Below the pieces are notes generated by a model. The model was given only the letters and a program-made list of their open reading frames with translations, was not told the origin of the DNA and searched no databases. Shown here in pieces: positions 40,626-50,440 of a DNA stretch of 64,000 bases (within the stretch, counting starts at the first letter, position 1; the number at the start of each line of letters is the position of its first letter). This DNA is from Sutcliffiella horikoshii (GTDB taxonomy: Bacteria; Bacillota; Bacilli; Bacillales; Bacillaceae_I): NCBI RefSeq assembly GCF_020524325.1, contig NZ_JAIVKY010000005.1:62001-126000 (forward strand). The letters run 5' to 3'. Both the position numbers and the translations under genes were made by a program.

Positions 40626-41090
40626 TCAAGAAAACTCCTCTTTAATCATAACGCCATCCTGCCACTTTTGAAAAAGGTAAATGAGGAGAGCAATAATGGT
40701 AGTGAGAAACAGTACACCAAACTCATTCATTTTTACAAGCTCATAAATACCAAGGTATTCATACCATTTACTTAATCCAAAGGAAAGAAAGCTGTCCACA
40801 ATGAGGTTGGTTACAAAGAACACAATAAATCGTTCATATGTAAAGTATAGGATGATAACAGTACCAACCAAAAAGACACCATAAACAAATGGTGTAATGT
40901 TATCTAAAAGGATAATATTCTGTTTGATCTCCCACCAATCAAATTTTTCTGCTATTTGAAAGACAAAAGTTAACACTAACGCCCCAAATAAACCACCTGG
41001 AAAATAACGTTTAACTTTAGATTTATTCAGTGGAATCAGCAAAAGCCAAGGCAGTATTAAAAATGACCACATTACAAGTTGTACGAACAT
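40626..41090 (-). CDS. multi-pass membrane protein, unknown
   Basis: ATG 41090 (MFVQLVMW) is chosen, behind GAAGGTG; an in-frame GTG at 41099 overlaps that site. About 154 residues with roughly five membrane segments (for example MFVQLVMWSFLILPWLLLIP, GALVLTFVFQIAEK, YGVFLVGTVIILYFTY, FVTNLIVDSFLSFGL, FLTTIIALLIYLFQ). It looks like the CBO0543-type family of small Firmicute membrane proteins of unknown function. It is divergent from the sigma-54 operon and convergent with the activator gene. Confidence 0.65.
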   Translation of the reverse strand: MFVQLVMWSFLILPWLLLIPLNKSKVKRYFPGGLFGALVLTFVFQIAEKFDWWEIKQNIILLDNITPFVYGVFLVGTVIILYFTYERFIVFFVTNLIVDSFLSFGLSKWYEYLGIYELVKMNEFGVLFLTTIIALLIYLFQKWQDGVMIKEEFS

Positions 41091-41164
41091 ATTAATCACC
41101 TTCTAGGTCGACTTGTAGTTAGTTTGTACATTCTCATTCACCATATACAGTGTAAACGAAGAAG

Positions 41165-41259
41165 TGTCCAGATATTGGACGGTTTTTTTCAATCCATGCT
41201 AATGGGGAAGTAGGCAGCCCTTTATAAACAACCTACCAGTCTTGGCATACTTCTTGCAT
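41165..41259 (+). promoter_or_regulatory. sigma-54 promoter and upstream activating inverted repeat of the acyl-CoA operon
   Basis: -24/-12 element TTGGCAT-ACTTC-TTGCAT (41242-41259), with GG (41244-41245) and GC (41256-41257) at the exact spacing. Inverted repeat TGTCCAGATATTGGACG at 41165-41181, perfect arms GTCCA/TGGAC, 78 bp upstream. Confidence 0.85.
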
Positions 41260-41295
41260 AAATACAGCTGTATGTAATAAGAGGGAGGAATGTGT

Positions 41296-42819
41296 ATGAA
41301 CATTGGAATGTATCTGTCTCAAAATGCCAGAAAGGTGCCGGAAAAGCTTGCGGTTGATTGTGAAGGAAGACAGTATAATTATGATCAGTTCAACAAGGAA
41401 GTAAATAAACTTGCTCATGGTTTGTTAGACCTTGGTGTCACAAAAGGTGACAAAGTGGCTTTCATGATGAAAAACTCGGATACTTTTGTTTTCTCTTATT
41501 TTGCAGGAGCAAAGATTGGTACTGTCATTGTACCGATGAATTTCCGTTTAACCTCCTCTGAAGTTCAATATATTTTAGAGCAGTCAGAAGCGAAAGTAGT
41601 TATCTGTGATGAAGAATTTGAAGGAATCATTGTAAACGCTAGAGCAGGCAGTAAAGTAGAAAAAGTTATTGTGGTGGGGACACCGACTATTGCTGAAAAT
41701 AGATCATACACGGAAGTGCTATCTTCTAATGAACAAGAACCAGGCGTGGAAGTCTTTGAAACAGACGATTTGGAGATCTTGTACACTTCCGGAACGACCG
41801 GCCGGCCGAAAGGTGCTTTGTTCGATCACAGACGAATTTTCAATGTTGGCCTTTCTATGATGATAAGTATGGGCATCAATCAGCAAGAGCGCTTTTTACA
41901 TATTGCACCGTTGTTCCATTCTGCACAACTGAATTTATTCCTTGTATCGGGAACAGTGCTTGGGGCGACTCACTTCATTCATCGTGATTTTCATCCAGTT
42001 TATACACTTCAAGCGATTCAGGAACATAAGATTACTCATTTCTTTGGAGTGCCAGCCATGTTCAATTTTCTTTTACAAGTACCAAATGCTGATAGCTATG
42101 ATCTCTCCTCCATCAAGCGTTGTGGATATGGAGCAGCACCAATGGCACCAGAGCTTGTGAAAAAAAGTATGAATTTATTTAAAAATGATCAATTTTTCAA
42201 TCTCTGCGGTTTAACGGAAGCTGGTCCAAACGGAATCTTATTAGATCCAAATGGTCACAAAAAACATCTCGGGAAAAATGGAAAACCTTCGTTTTTAACG
42301 GAAGCAAGAGTCGTCGATGAAACGGGCCGTGATATTGAAGTAGGCGCAGTGGGGGAATTTGTTCTAAAAGGTGAATCAATCATGAAGGAATATTATAAAA
42401 AACCGGAAGAAACAAAAGCTACTTTAAAAGATGGATGGTTATATACAGGAGATTTGGCCACCGTTGACGAAGAAGGTAATATCACCTTGGTAGACCGAAA
42501 AAAAGACATGATTATCTCGGGAGGAGAAAACGTTTATTCCATTGAGGTGGAGGAAGTGTTGTACGAACATCCTCAAGTTCTTGAGGCGGCCATTATTGGA
42601 CTGCCAGATGAGGTATGGGGAGAAGCGGTATGTGCAGTTGTCGTTCCTCATAAGGATCAAGTGGTCAATGAAGAGGAACTAAAACAGTTCTGCCGTCAGA
42701 AGCTTGCGGGTTACAAGGTTCCACGAAGAATTTTTGTGGAAGAGATATTGCCGAGAAATGCATCCGGAAAAATACTGAAATACCAGCTGAGACAGCAATT
42801 GAATCAAGTAAAAGCATAG
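41296..42819 (+). CDS. acyl-CoA synthetase (AMP-forming), first of operon
   Basis: ATG 41296 is chosen (behind GGGAGGA); ATG 41290 is too close to that site. About 507 residues of the ANL superfamily: P-loop motif LYTSGTTGRPKGA, A5-type NLCGLTEAGPN, A7 YTGDLATVDEEG, A8 hinge DRKKDMIISGGENV and the catalytic Lys in ASGKILKYQ. It activates a carboxylic acid to an acyl-CoA using ATP. The substrate pocket cannot be read reliably; the members nearest in form are long-chain or aromatic acid ligases. It is promoter-proximal in a six-gene sigma-54 operon. Confidence 0.9.
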   Translation: MNIGMYLSQNARKVPEKLAVDCEGRQYNYDQFNKEVNKLAHGLLDLGVTKGDKVAFMMKNSDTFVFSYFAGAKIGTVIVPMNFRLTSSEVQYILEQSEAKVVICDEEFEGIIVNARAGSKVEKVIVVGTPTIAENRSYTEVLSSNEQEPGVEVFETDDLEILYTSGTTGRPKGALFDHRRIFNVGLSMMISMGINQQERFLHIAPLFHSAQLNLFLVSGTVLGATHFIHRDFHPVYTLQAIQEHKITHFFGVPAMFNFLLQVPNADSYDLSSIKRCGYGAAPMAPELVKKSMNLFKNDQFFNLCGLTEAGPNGILLDPNGHKKHLGKNGKPSFLTEARVVDETGRDIEVGAVGEFVLKGESIMKEYYKKPEETKATLKDGWLYTGDLATVDEEGNITLVDRKKDMIISGGENVYSIEVEEVLYEHPQVLEAAIIGLPDEVWGEAVCAVVVPHKDQVVNEEELKQFCRQKLAGYKVPRRIFVEEILPRNASGKILKYQLRQQLNQVKA

Positions 42820-42831
42820 GGGTGGAGTAAT

Positions 42832-44007
42832 TTGAAATCGCTTTCAATGAAAAGAGAACCAAGAAAACATCCATACTTAACAGAGGACCATCAACAATTC
42901 AGAAAGTCTTTGCGCAAGTTTTTAGAAAGAGAGGCAGTTCCTTTTTATGATGAATGGGAAAGTGATCGCATCATTCCTCGTTCATTTTGGACGAAGATGG
43001 GGGAACAGGGCTATCTCTGCCCTGATATTGATGAAAAGTATGGCGGAAGTGAGACAGATTGGGGTTATTCCGTCGTCATTAACGAAGAGCTAGAGCGTGT
43101 GGGGACAGGACTAATTGGTGTAGCGCTACACAATGATATCGTAGTCCCTTATATCACAAGCTTCGGAACAGAGGAGCAGAAGCAGAGATGGTTGCCTTCT
43201 TGTGTGTCTGGCAGAACGATTACGGCTATTGCGATGACAGAGCCGGGGACAGGATCGGATCTTGCGAATATCAAAACTACGGCAAGACTCGAAGGGGACC
43301 ATTATATCGTTAATGGAGCAAAAACATTCATTACAAACGGCATCCATGCAGATCTCGTAATCGTGGCAGTAAAGACCGACACAGAAATTCAACCGCAACA
43401 TAGAGGAGTCAGTTTGCTTGTCGTTGAAAGAGGACATCCGGGCTTTTCTAGAGGCAGGAAGCTAGACAAAGTGGGATTACATTCGCAAGATACAGCTGAG
43501 TTATTTTTTGAGGATTGTAAGGTTCCTAAGGAGAATCTACTCGGGGAAGAAGGTCGCGGGTTCTTATACTTAATGGATAAACTGCAGCAAGAAAGGCTAT
43601 TAGTGGGCATTGGAGCACAAATTGCCTCAGAAGAAATGCTGCAATCCACGATTGACTATGTGAAAAGCAGGGAAGCGTTCGGAAAGCCTGTCAGTAAATT
43701 TCAGAATACTCAGTTTAAAATTGCTGAAATGGCAACCGAAGTGGAAATGGGAAGAGCTTTTCTAGACCAGCTCATCGCGGATCATATTGCCGGAGAAGAT
43801 GTGGTGACAAAAGTATCAATGGCAAAATGGAAGCTTACGGAGACTGCAAGGAACATTGCGACTCAGTGCATGCAGCTTCATGGCGGATACGGTTATATGG
43901 AAGAATACAAGATTGCAAGAAGGTATCGTGATATACCAGTTGCCAGTATTTACGCAGGGACCAATGACATTATGAAAACAATCATTGCCAAAAATTTAGG
44001 GTTGTAG
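42832..44007 (+). CDS. acyl-CoA dehydrogenase, long-chain/isovaleryl type active site
   Basis: 391 residues from TTG 42832 (ATG 42847 is an alternative start). The FAD-linked acyl-CoA dehydrogenase motifs are present: AMTEPGTGSDLANIKTTA (about 135) and ATQCMQLHGGYGYMEEY (about 345). The catalytic Glu that most members carry near the end (IYEGT) is Ala here (IYAGTND). Instead a Glu stands at about 267 in IASEEML before YVKSREAFG, which is the position used by long-chain and isovaleryl-CoA dehydrogenases. It makes the 2,3-double bond of acyl-CoA, passing electrons to ETF. Spacing to the first gene is 12 bp. Confidence 0.9.
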   Translation: MKSLSMKREPRKHPYLTEDHQQFRKSLRKFLEREAVPFYDEWESDRIIPRSFWTKMGEQGYLCPDIDEKYGGSETDWGYSVVINEELERVGTGLIGVALHNDIVVPYITSFGTEEQKQRWLPSCVSGRTITAIAMTEPGTGSDLANIKTTARLEGDHYIVNGAKTFITNGIHADLVIVAVKTDTEIQPQHRGVSLLVVERGHPGFSRGRKLDKVGLHSQDTAELFFEDCKVPKENLLGEEGRGFLYLMDKLQQERLLVGIGAQIASEEMLQSTIDYVKSREAFGKPVSKFQNTQFKIAEMATEVEMGRAFLDQLIADHIAGEDVVTKVSMAKWKLTETARNIATQCMQLHGGYGYMEEYKIARRYRDIPVASIYAGTNDIMKTIIAKNLGL

Positions 44008-44025
44008 GAAGGGAGATTTTTCACC

Positions 44026-45177
44026 ATGAGAGAAGTTGTCATTGTAGAAGGAGTTCGAACACCAGTCGGGAGAAGGAAGGGTTTATTGAAGGATTACAGG
44101 CCAGATGATTTGGCTGGGGAAGTATTGAAGGAACTTGTGAATCGTGCCGGGATTGAGGCAGGACTTGTAGAGGACGTCATCCTGGGGTGTGTGACACAGT
44201 CTGGTGAACAGGCAGGGGACATTGCAAGGGTGGCCGCTTTGATTGCAGGTTTTCCAATAGAAGTGCCAGGTACGACGCTTGACCGTCAATGTGGCTCCAG
44301 TCAACAGGCTGTCCACTTTGCAGCACAAGCTATTCTTTCAGGGGACATGGATGTGGTCATTGCCGGTGGAGTCGAGAATATGACAAGAGTGCCGATGGGA
44401 TCCAACTATCAAAAGGCACCGTTCAGTGACAGGCTGCAGGATAAATATGAAATCATCAATCAAGGGCTATCCGCGGAAAGGATTGCGGAGAAGTATGGAT
44501 TTACACGTGAGGAGTTAGATACCTTCTCTTATGAAAGCCACCAAAAAGCATTAAAAGCGCAAGCAGAGGGTTATTTTACAAAAGAGATCATGCCGGTTGA
44601 AGTGACATTAGAAGATGGCTCGACATTTATGATGAAGGAAGATTCCGGTCCTCGCACGGAAACATCGGTGGAGGCACTTGGTGGATTAAAAACCGTGTTC
44701 AAAGAAGATGGCGTTATCCATGCAGGGAATGCAAGCCAGATTAGTGATGGAGCTGCGGCTCTCCTATTGATGACAAAGGAAAGGGCATTGGAGCTTGGAT
44801 TAAAGCCGCGATTCAAAGTGCATACAAGAGTAGTGGTCGGGTCCGATCCTACTTTGATGCTGACAGGTCCGATACCAGCAACAGAAAAAGTATTGAAAAA
44901 ATCAGGCTTGTCCATTGATGAGATTGATGTGTTTGAAGTCAATGAAGCCTTTGCTCCAGTACCAATGGCTTGGCTGAAGGAAACAGGAGCAGATCCGGTA
45001 AAACTCAATCCAAATGGGGGAGCAATTGCGTTAGGTCACCCGCTTGGAGCAAGTGGTGCGAGGATTATGATTAGCATGATGCATGAACTTGAACGTACTG
45101 GTGGTAGATACGGCCTGCAAACAATGTGTGAGGGACATGGAATGGCAAACGCGACTATCATTGAAAGGCTTGATTGA
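44026..45177 (+). CDS. acetyl-CoA acetyltransferase / 3-ketoacyl-CoA thiolase
   Basis: 383 residues with all three thiolase active-site motifs: nucleophile Cys89 in LDRQCGSSQQAV, His in GGAIALGHPLGASGAR, and the second Cys in LQTMCEGHGMANATI. NEAFAPVP is present too. It cleaves 3-ketoacyl-CoA with CoA to acetyl-CoA (propionyl-CoA for branched substrates) and a shorter acyl-CoA. With the dehydrogenases it would complete beta-oxidation. The operon contains no enoyl-CoA hydratase or 3-hydroxyacyl-CoA dehydrogenase; the second is found at 23889 under a similar promoter. Confidence 0.92.
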   Translation: MREVVIVEGVRTPVGRRKGLLKDYRPDDLAGEVLKELVNRAGIEAGLVEDVILGCVTQSGEQAGDIARVAALIAGFPIEVPGTTLDRQCGSSQQAVHFAAQAILSGDMDVVIAGGVENMTRVPMGSNYQKAPFSDRLQDKYEIINQGLSAERIAEKYGFTREELDTFSYESHQKALKAQAEGYFTKEIMPVEVTLEDGSTFMMKEDSGPRTETSVEALGGLKTVFKEDGVIHAGNASQISDGAAALLLMTKERALELGLKPRFKVHTRVVVGSDPTLMLTGPIPATEKVLKKSGLSIDEIDVFEVNEAFAPVPMAWLKETGADPVKLNPNGGAIALGHPLGASGARIMISMMHELERTGGRYGLQTMCEGHGMANATIIERLD

Positions 45178-45205
45178 TACTTAACGAAAAGTAGGAGGAT
45201 GAAAG

Positions 45206-46780
45206 ATGTCGATAACGATTGGAAAAATCTTTGATCTTACAGTACAAAAGTTTCCAGATAAAGAAGCGCTTTATGATGTGAAGAAAAATGTACGTTATAC
45301 CTACAAGGAATGGAATTTGGAAGTGAACCGGTTAGCCAATGCCCTAAAAGATGAAGGAGTGAAGAAAGGGGACAGGGTCTCCACGCTACTTTTTAACACA
45401 GAAGAACTGGCAACCACGATGCTTGCTTGTGCAAAAATCGGAGCCGTCTTCAATCCAATCAATTTCCGTTTGCAGCCGGAGGAAGTTGCATTCATTCTAA
45501 ATGACGCAAAGCCAAAAGTTGTAATGTATGAAAAAGCATTGGAGCCTGTAGTTGCTTCCATTGTTGGCCGCTTCGAGAATACAGGTTTCTGGATTATAGA
45601 TGGGGAAGAAACCAGTTATTCCACCTCTTATCATGGAAAGCTAAAGTCATCTTCTGCTGAGGAAGTCTCAATCAGTGTCTTAGAAAACGACACATATGCC
45701 ATTATGTACACAAGCGGAACGACAGGAAGGCCAAAAGGAGTCGTTCATCGCCATAGAGACATGGCAGAGCAGAGTTTAATTGTTATATCTGCCACGAAGC
45801 TTGAAGCGGAGGACATTGGACTCGTAACGGCCCCAATGTTCCATTGCGCAGAACTGCACTGTGCCGTCATTCCAAGAATTCATGTAGGTGGGAAGAATGT
45901 CATCCTGCATCATTTCGAACCAAAAAAGGTACTTCAGCTGATCCAAGAGGAAAAGGTGACAAAGTTTTTTGCCGCACCTACCATGTGGAATATGCTCTTA
46001 CAAGAAAACTTTAATGAGTATGACTTGAGCAGCCTAAACCTTGGTTTATACGGTGCTGCACCAATGGCACCAGCACTTGTTAGGGCTTGTCACGACTTGT
46101 TCGGAATCTCCCTTGTCCAAGCATATGGTATGACCGAAATGGGACCAGCCATTACTTTTCTATCTGAAAAAGATCAGCTCAGGAAAGCAGGTTCCGCAGG
46201 TCAGGCCTGCTTGAATCATGAGATTCGAATTGTACGGCCGAACGAAGATGGACCAAGTGACCCAGATGATATGTTGCCAGCAGGAGAAGCGGGAGAAATT
46301 CTTGTAAAAGGCCCATGTATTATGAGCGCTTATTTCAACAGGGAAGAAGCGACGGCTGCTGCGATGTACAAAGGTTGGTACCATTCAGGGGACATTGGTT
46401 ATCTGGATGAAGAAGGATTTTTATATGTAAAAGACCGTGTGGATGACATGATCATCAGCGGCGGGGAGAACATTTATCCACGGGAAGTTGAGGATGTACT
46501 ATATGAACACCCTGCTGTTCTGGAAGTAGCGATTGTCGGTCTACCTGATGACCGTTGGGGGGAGACGGTGACGGCGTTTATTGTGAAAAAGAATGATAGT
46601 GTGACAGAGGAAGAACTGGATGCTTTCTGCTTGAACAGTTCAGAGCTTGCTCGATATAAACGTCCTCGTAAATATATGTTTGTAGATGCTCTCCCTCGAA
46701 ATGCAAGCGGAAAAATTCAAAAGTTTGTGTTGAGGAAGCAGATGGAAGAGCTAGTGACAGGGGAAACACCATTCCGATGA
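45206..46780 (+). CDS. acyl-CoA synthetase (AMP-forming), second of operon
   Basis: 524 residues, a full ANL enzyme: IMYTSGTTGRPKGVVHRH, AYGMTEMGPAIT, WYHSGDIGYLDEEG, DRVDDMIISGGENIYPREVE, and catalytic Lys in NASGKIQKFV. It is close in design to the first ligase but clearly distinct, so it may activate a different chain length or a downstream intermediate. GTAGGAGGAT precedes ATG 45206. Its last codons overlap the next gene (ATGA at 46777-46780). Confidence 0.9.
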   Translation: MSITIGKIFDLTVQKFPDKEALYDVKKNVRYTYKEWNLEVNRLANALKDEGVKKGDRVSTLLFNTEELATTMLACAKIGAVFNPINFRLQPEEVAFILNDAKPKVVMYEKALEPVVASIVGRFENTGFWIIDGEETSYSTSYHGKLKSSSAEEVSISVLENDTYAIMYTSGTTGRPKGVVHRHRDMAEQSLIVISATKLEAEDIGLVTAPMFHCAELHCAVIPRIHVGGKNVILHHFEPKKVLQLIQEEKVTKFFAAPTMWNMLLQENFNEYDLSSLNLGLYGAAPMAPALVRACHDLFGISLVQAYGMTEMGPAITFLSEKDQLRKAGSAGQACLNHEIRIVRPNEDGPSDPDDMLPAGEAGEILVKGPCIMSAYFNREEATAAAMYKGWYHSGDIGYLDEEGFLYVKDRVDDMIISGGENIYPREVEDVLYEHPAVLEVAIVGLPDDRWGETVTAFIVKKNDSVTEEELDAFCLNSSELARYKRPRKYMFVDALPRNASGKIQKFVLRKQMEELVTGETPFR

Positions 46781-47874
46781 TTGAAAAATTGCTCGAAGGC
46801 ATTAGAATATTAGATTTTACCAACTATCTACCAGGTCCATATGCTACGCAACGGCTCGCAGATCTTGGAGCAGAGGTAATTAAAGTGGAACCATTGGCAG
46901 GAGACCCCGCCCGTCACACAGGGGTGAAACGTGATGGTACTGGTGTGGTGTATCTCGCAAATAATCATGGGAAGATGAGTGTTTCCGTCGATTTGAAAGA
47001 TGAAGGTGACAGGGATAGAATCATGAGTTTGGTTGAAGGCTGCGATGTTATTATTGAGAGTTTCAGGCCAGGTGTAATGGCCCGGTTTGGATTAGACTAT
47101 GAAACTGTTAAACTTCATAAACCTGACATCATCTATGGTTCTATTACAGGTTACGGGAACCATGGTAGATGGAGTAAGCTCGGAAGCCATGATATCAACT
47201 ATATGGCGTTGAGTGGGATGCTGGCACAATTAAAGGATACAACCGGCCGCCCCATTCACCCTTCCATCACCATAGCAGACTACTTTGGCAGTATGGCTGC
47301 TTGTGAGATGGTGCTTGCACTTTTATTGAAAAAGGAGCGGTCAGGTCTTGGGAGCTACCAATCTATCAGTCTGACGGACATTGCCGCTTCTTTCATGGGG
47401 ACACATCTTTTGATTCATCAAGAGGTGGGTGAGGAGCAGGGTATTACGTTACTAAATGGGGAACTTATCAGTTATGGAATCTATGAAACAAAGGACGGGA
47501 GGTTTATGGCCCTCGGTGCACTGGAATATAAGTTCTGGCAGAATTTCTGCGAAGCGGTGGACAGGGAAGAATGGCTTGGAGCGCACTTTTCCGTTAGAAG
47601 AGACAGTAATCCTGTTTCAAAAGGGCTGGAAGAGTTGTTTGCTAGTCGGACTTTTGAAGAGTGGACAACCTTTAGCCAGGAGGTCGATTGCTGCTTAACA
47701 CCGGTTTTGGAAGTTGGGGAACTTTCAAGTTATCCTTATTTTAAAGAGAATAATAGTATTTTTCATGATAAAGAAGGAAATGTGAAGGTTGCCATGCATA
47801 GTGGGAGTTACAAGGGTGTTAAGCCTGCACCATCTGTTGGGGAACATACTGTGAGATTGCTGGACAAGCTTTAA
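46777..47874 (+). CDS. CoA transferase, CaiB/BaiF (class III)
   Basis: 365 residues. The N-terminus ILDFTNYLPGPYATQRLADL and 'GAEVIKVEP...GDPAR' is the family signature, with the internal domain ITGYGNHGRWSKLGSHDINY. An Asp of IADYFGSMAACEMV is the expected catalytic residue. Class III transferases move CoA between carboxylic acids, so this gives a CoA-donor route beside the ATP-dependent ligases. Overlap with the preceding ligase gene by 4 bp suggests translational coupling. Family assignment is certain; the acid pair is unknown. Confidence 0.9.
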   Translation: MIEKLLEGIRILDFTNYLPGPYATQRLADLGAEVIKVEPLAGDPARHTGVKRDGTGVVYLANNHGKMSVSVDLKDEGDRDRIMSLVEGCDVIIESFRPGVMARFGLDYETVKLHKPDIIYGSITGYGNHGRWSKLGSHDINYMALSGMLAQLKDTTGRPIHPSITIADYFGSMAACEMVLALLLKKERSGLGSYQSISLTDIAASFMGTHLLIHQEVGEEQGITLLNGELISYGIYETKDGRFMALGALEYKFWQNFCEAVDREEWLGAHFSVRRDSNPVSKGLEELFASRTFEEWTTFSQEVDCCLTPVLEVGELSSYPYFKENNSIFHDKEGNVKVAMHSGSYKGVKPAPSVGEHTVRLLDKL

Positions 47875-47913
47875 TGTAAGCTATATTCATTTAATTGAGA
47901 GGGGTAATGTTAG

Positions 47914-49536
47914 ATGATGAATGTACCAATGACCGTCAGTTCCATGCTGGAGAGAGCGGAGAGATTTTTCCCGAATAAAGAGGTTGTTTCTAGAACTCTA
48001 TCAGGTGTACAGCGTTTGTCCTATCGGAAAATTGGGGAGCGGACACGCCGATTATCCAGTGCGCTAGAAAAGCTAGGGGTAAAAAAAGGCGATAGAGTCG
48101 GAACGTTTGCTTGGAATCATCACCGCCATTTAGAAACCTACTTTGGCATTCCAGGAATGGGGGCAGTGCTTCATACAATTAATATCAGGCTGGCTCCCGA
48201 GCATGTGTCTTATATCGTCAATCATGCAGAAGATGTGGTGCTTTTTGTGGATGAAGATTTGCTTCCGTTAGTGGAGCGGGTAAAGGACCAGTTGGGAACA
48301 GTAAAAGCATTCATCATTATGACAGATAAAGAAGAGCTCCCTGCGACTTCCTTACATCCAGTTTTCTCTTATGAAGATTTACTAGAAGAAGGGGACCCGA
48401 ACTTCTCCTTTGTAAAAGATATTGATGAAAACGACGCAGCTGGAATTTGTTACACTTCCGCCACCACGGGTAATCCAAAAGGTGTCGTGTACTCCCATCG
48501 CTCATTGGTGCTTCATAGTTATGCACTTGGATTGGCGGATACTGCAGGGTTGTCAGAGTATGATACATGCATGCCGGTAGTACCAATGTTCCATGCAAAT
48601 GCTTGGGGATTGCCTTTTGCCGCAACTTGGTTTGGAACGACACAGGTGCTTCCTGGACCACAGTTTACACCGCAACTTTTGGCAGAGTTAATAGAGAGCG
48701 AGAATATCACTTTGACTGCCGGTGTTCCGACCATCTGGCTTGGTTTATTGAATGAGTTGGAAAAAGGATCGTATGACACATCAAGCCTGCGGGCAATATT
48801 GTGTGGCGGGTCGGCTGCACCTCGCGGAATGATTAAGGCATTTGAAACCAAATACGGTATACCTTTCTTACATGCTTATGGCATGACTGAAACGACGCCA
48901 CTTGCGACAGTTTCCAGGCTAAAAAGTCATCAAACAGATTTAGATGAAGAGAAAATGCTGGATATCCGTTCCATGCAAGGCTTGTTGGTTCCTGGACTTG
49001 AGATGAAAATTGTTGGTGCAGAAGGGGAAGTAGAATGGAACGGCGTGGAAATGGGAGAACTTTGCCTCCGCGGCCCATGGATTGCAGATGAGTATTACAA
49101 GGACGAACGTTCAGCAGATGCCTTCATTGATGGCTGGCTGCACACAGGTGACGTCGTTACAGTCGATTCAGAAGGAGTCGTTAAAATCGTCGACCGTACA
49201 AAAGATTTAATAAAGAGCGGTGGCGAATGGATTTCCTCTGTCGACCTGGAAAATGCCATCATGGCACATGAGGCGGTTTTCGAAGCAAGCGTAGTTGCCA
49301 TTCCACATGACGAGTGGCAGGAAAGACCTATTGCGTGCGTCGTACTGAAAGAAGCTTATGCTGGAAAAGTAGACAAGCAAGAGATTATTGATTTCATCTC
49401 CCCTCAGTTCGCCAAATGGTGGTTGCCAGATGAAGTAATCTTCATGGAAGAAATACCAAAAACATCGGTAGGGAAATTTCTGAAACGTGCTTTAAGGGAT
49501 ATTGTGGAGAAAGAGATGAAGAGTACGGTGGAATAA
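47914..49536 (+). CDS. fatty-acid-CoA ligase (AlkK/medium-long chain type), third of operon
   Basis: 540 residues. The motif reads CYTSATTGNPKGVVYSHRS, i.e. SATTG in place of the usual SGTTG. It is followed by AYGMTETTPLAT, LHTGDVVTVDSEGVVKI, DRTKDLIKSGGEWISSVDLE (the GGEWIS form typical of AlkK-like ligases) and the catalytic Lys in TSVGKFLKR. It is the third ATP-dependent ligase in one operon. GAGAGGGG precedes the tandem ATG at 47914/47917. A terminator follows. Confidence 0.9.
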   Translation: MMNVPMTVSSMLERAERFFPNKEVVSRTLSGVQRLSYRKIGERTRRLSSALEKLGVKKGDRVGTFAWNHHRHLETYFGIPGMGAVLHTINIRLAPEHVSYIVNHAEDVVLFVDEDLLPLVERVKDQLGTVKAFIIMTDKEELPATSLHPVFSYEDLLEEGDPNFSFVKDIDENDAAGICYTSATTGNPKGVVYSHRSLVLHSYALGLADTAGLSEYDTCMPVVPMFHANAWGLPFAATWFGTTQVLPGPQFTPQLLAELIESENITLTAGVPTIWLGLLNELEKGSYDTSSLRAILCGGSAAPRGMIKAFETKYGIPFLHAYGMTETTPLATVSRLKSHQTDLDEEKMLDIRSMQGLLVPGLEMKIVGAEGEVEWNGVEMGELCLRGPWIADEYYKDERSADAFIDGWLHTGDVVTVDSEGVVKIVDRTKDLIKSGGEWISSVDLENAIMAHEAVFEASVVAIPHDEWQERPIACVVLKEAYAGKVDKQEIIDFISPQFAKWWLPDEVIFMEEIPKTSVGKFLKRALRDIVEKEMKSTVE

Positions 49537-49562
49537 GAGTTTTCTAAGGATAAGGAGAGAAT

Positions 49563-49595
49563 GGGCCTTTCTTTTATTGGAAGGCCTGTTTTTTT
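49563..49595 (+). terminator. intrinsic terminator of the acyl-CoA operon
   Basis: GGGCCTT (49563-49569) pairs with AAGGCCT (49581-49587, one G-U pair), followed by a run of seven T. Confidence 0.8.
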
Positions 49596-49755
49596 GTTGG
49601 AGAGGATGGCAACAGTATTCTACAAACGGGTAATTTTGAAGTTGTAGTTTAGCACTACACAAGTAACGGTGAAGTAATTGTTATGGTACAATTGTAAGCA
49701 TTAGGACGGATAAAGAATATTTAGACATTAGTGCTTTATTGAGGAGTTGTGTCAA

Positions 49756-50424
49756 ATGAGTAATAATAAGAGCACAGAAATTAAACGCTCATCAAAAGCA
49801 GATAACATTCTTACTCAGATCAATAGTAAAACTAAGCTAGGCGACTTACGAAAAATCGCGAAGGACATTAAAAAAGATCACCAATTAGCTATGGAACTTT
49901 GGACAACCAGAGAGTTTTTGCCCAGACTATTGGCAATCTTAATTATGGACAAAAAACTTCTTTCACAAGATGTACTAAATGAGCTTGATAAGGAGATGCA
50001 GACTCACACATTTGATGAGCGAAATAACTTGATGGATTGGTTAATGGCTAATCAGCTCACCAAAGACAAGAAAAACATTGCATTAATGGAGTCATGGGAA
50101 AACAGTCCTTCTGCTCTTCAAAGGCGAGCTTTCTGGTATTATCAAGCGCGATTAAGATGGACTGGGCAAACACCGCCTGATAACACCGCAGACTTACTAG
50201 CTGCAATTGAAGCTGGTATTACGAAGGAAGAACCCGAAGTTCAATGGGCTATGAATTTTACCGCAGGTTGGATAGGCGTTTATGAAGAAAAGTATCGAGC
50301 ACGTTGTATTAACGTTGGTGAAAAAACGGGTCTTTATAAAGATGAAATGGTATCAAAAGGATGTACTCCTAATTATTTGCCAGGGTTCATTGAGATTGAA
50401 GTTAACAAACGCATTAATAAGTAG
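49756..50424 (+). CDS. AlkD-like DNA alkylation repair protein
   Basis: ATG 49756 lies behind GAGGAG; a GTG 9 bases upstream precedes usable spacing. About 222 residues, all-helical HEAT-like repeats (LGDLRKIAKDIKKDHQLAME; LDKEMQTHTFDERNNLMDWL; GITKEEPEVQWAMNFTAGWI), as in the AlkC/AlkD DNA glycosylases that remove bulky or N3/N7-alkylated bases. The C-terminal part (LYKDEMVSKGCTPNYLPGFI) is a common ending in this family. The fold match is good; the enzymatic activity is inferred. Confidence 0.72.
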   Translation: MSNNKSTEIKRSSKADNILTQINSKTKLGDLRKIAKDIKKDHQLAMELWTTREFLPRLLAILIMDKKLLSQDVLNELDKEMQTHTFDERNNLMDWLMANQLTKDKKNIALMESWENSPSALQRRAFWYYQARLRWTGQTPPDNTADLLAAIEAGITKEEPEVQWAMNFTAGWIGVYEEKYRARCINVGEKTGLYKDEMVSKGCTPNYLPGFIEIEVNKRINK

Positions 50425-50440
50425 TTATCACTTTATCTAA

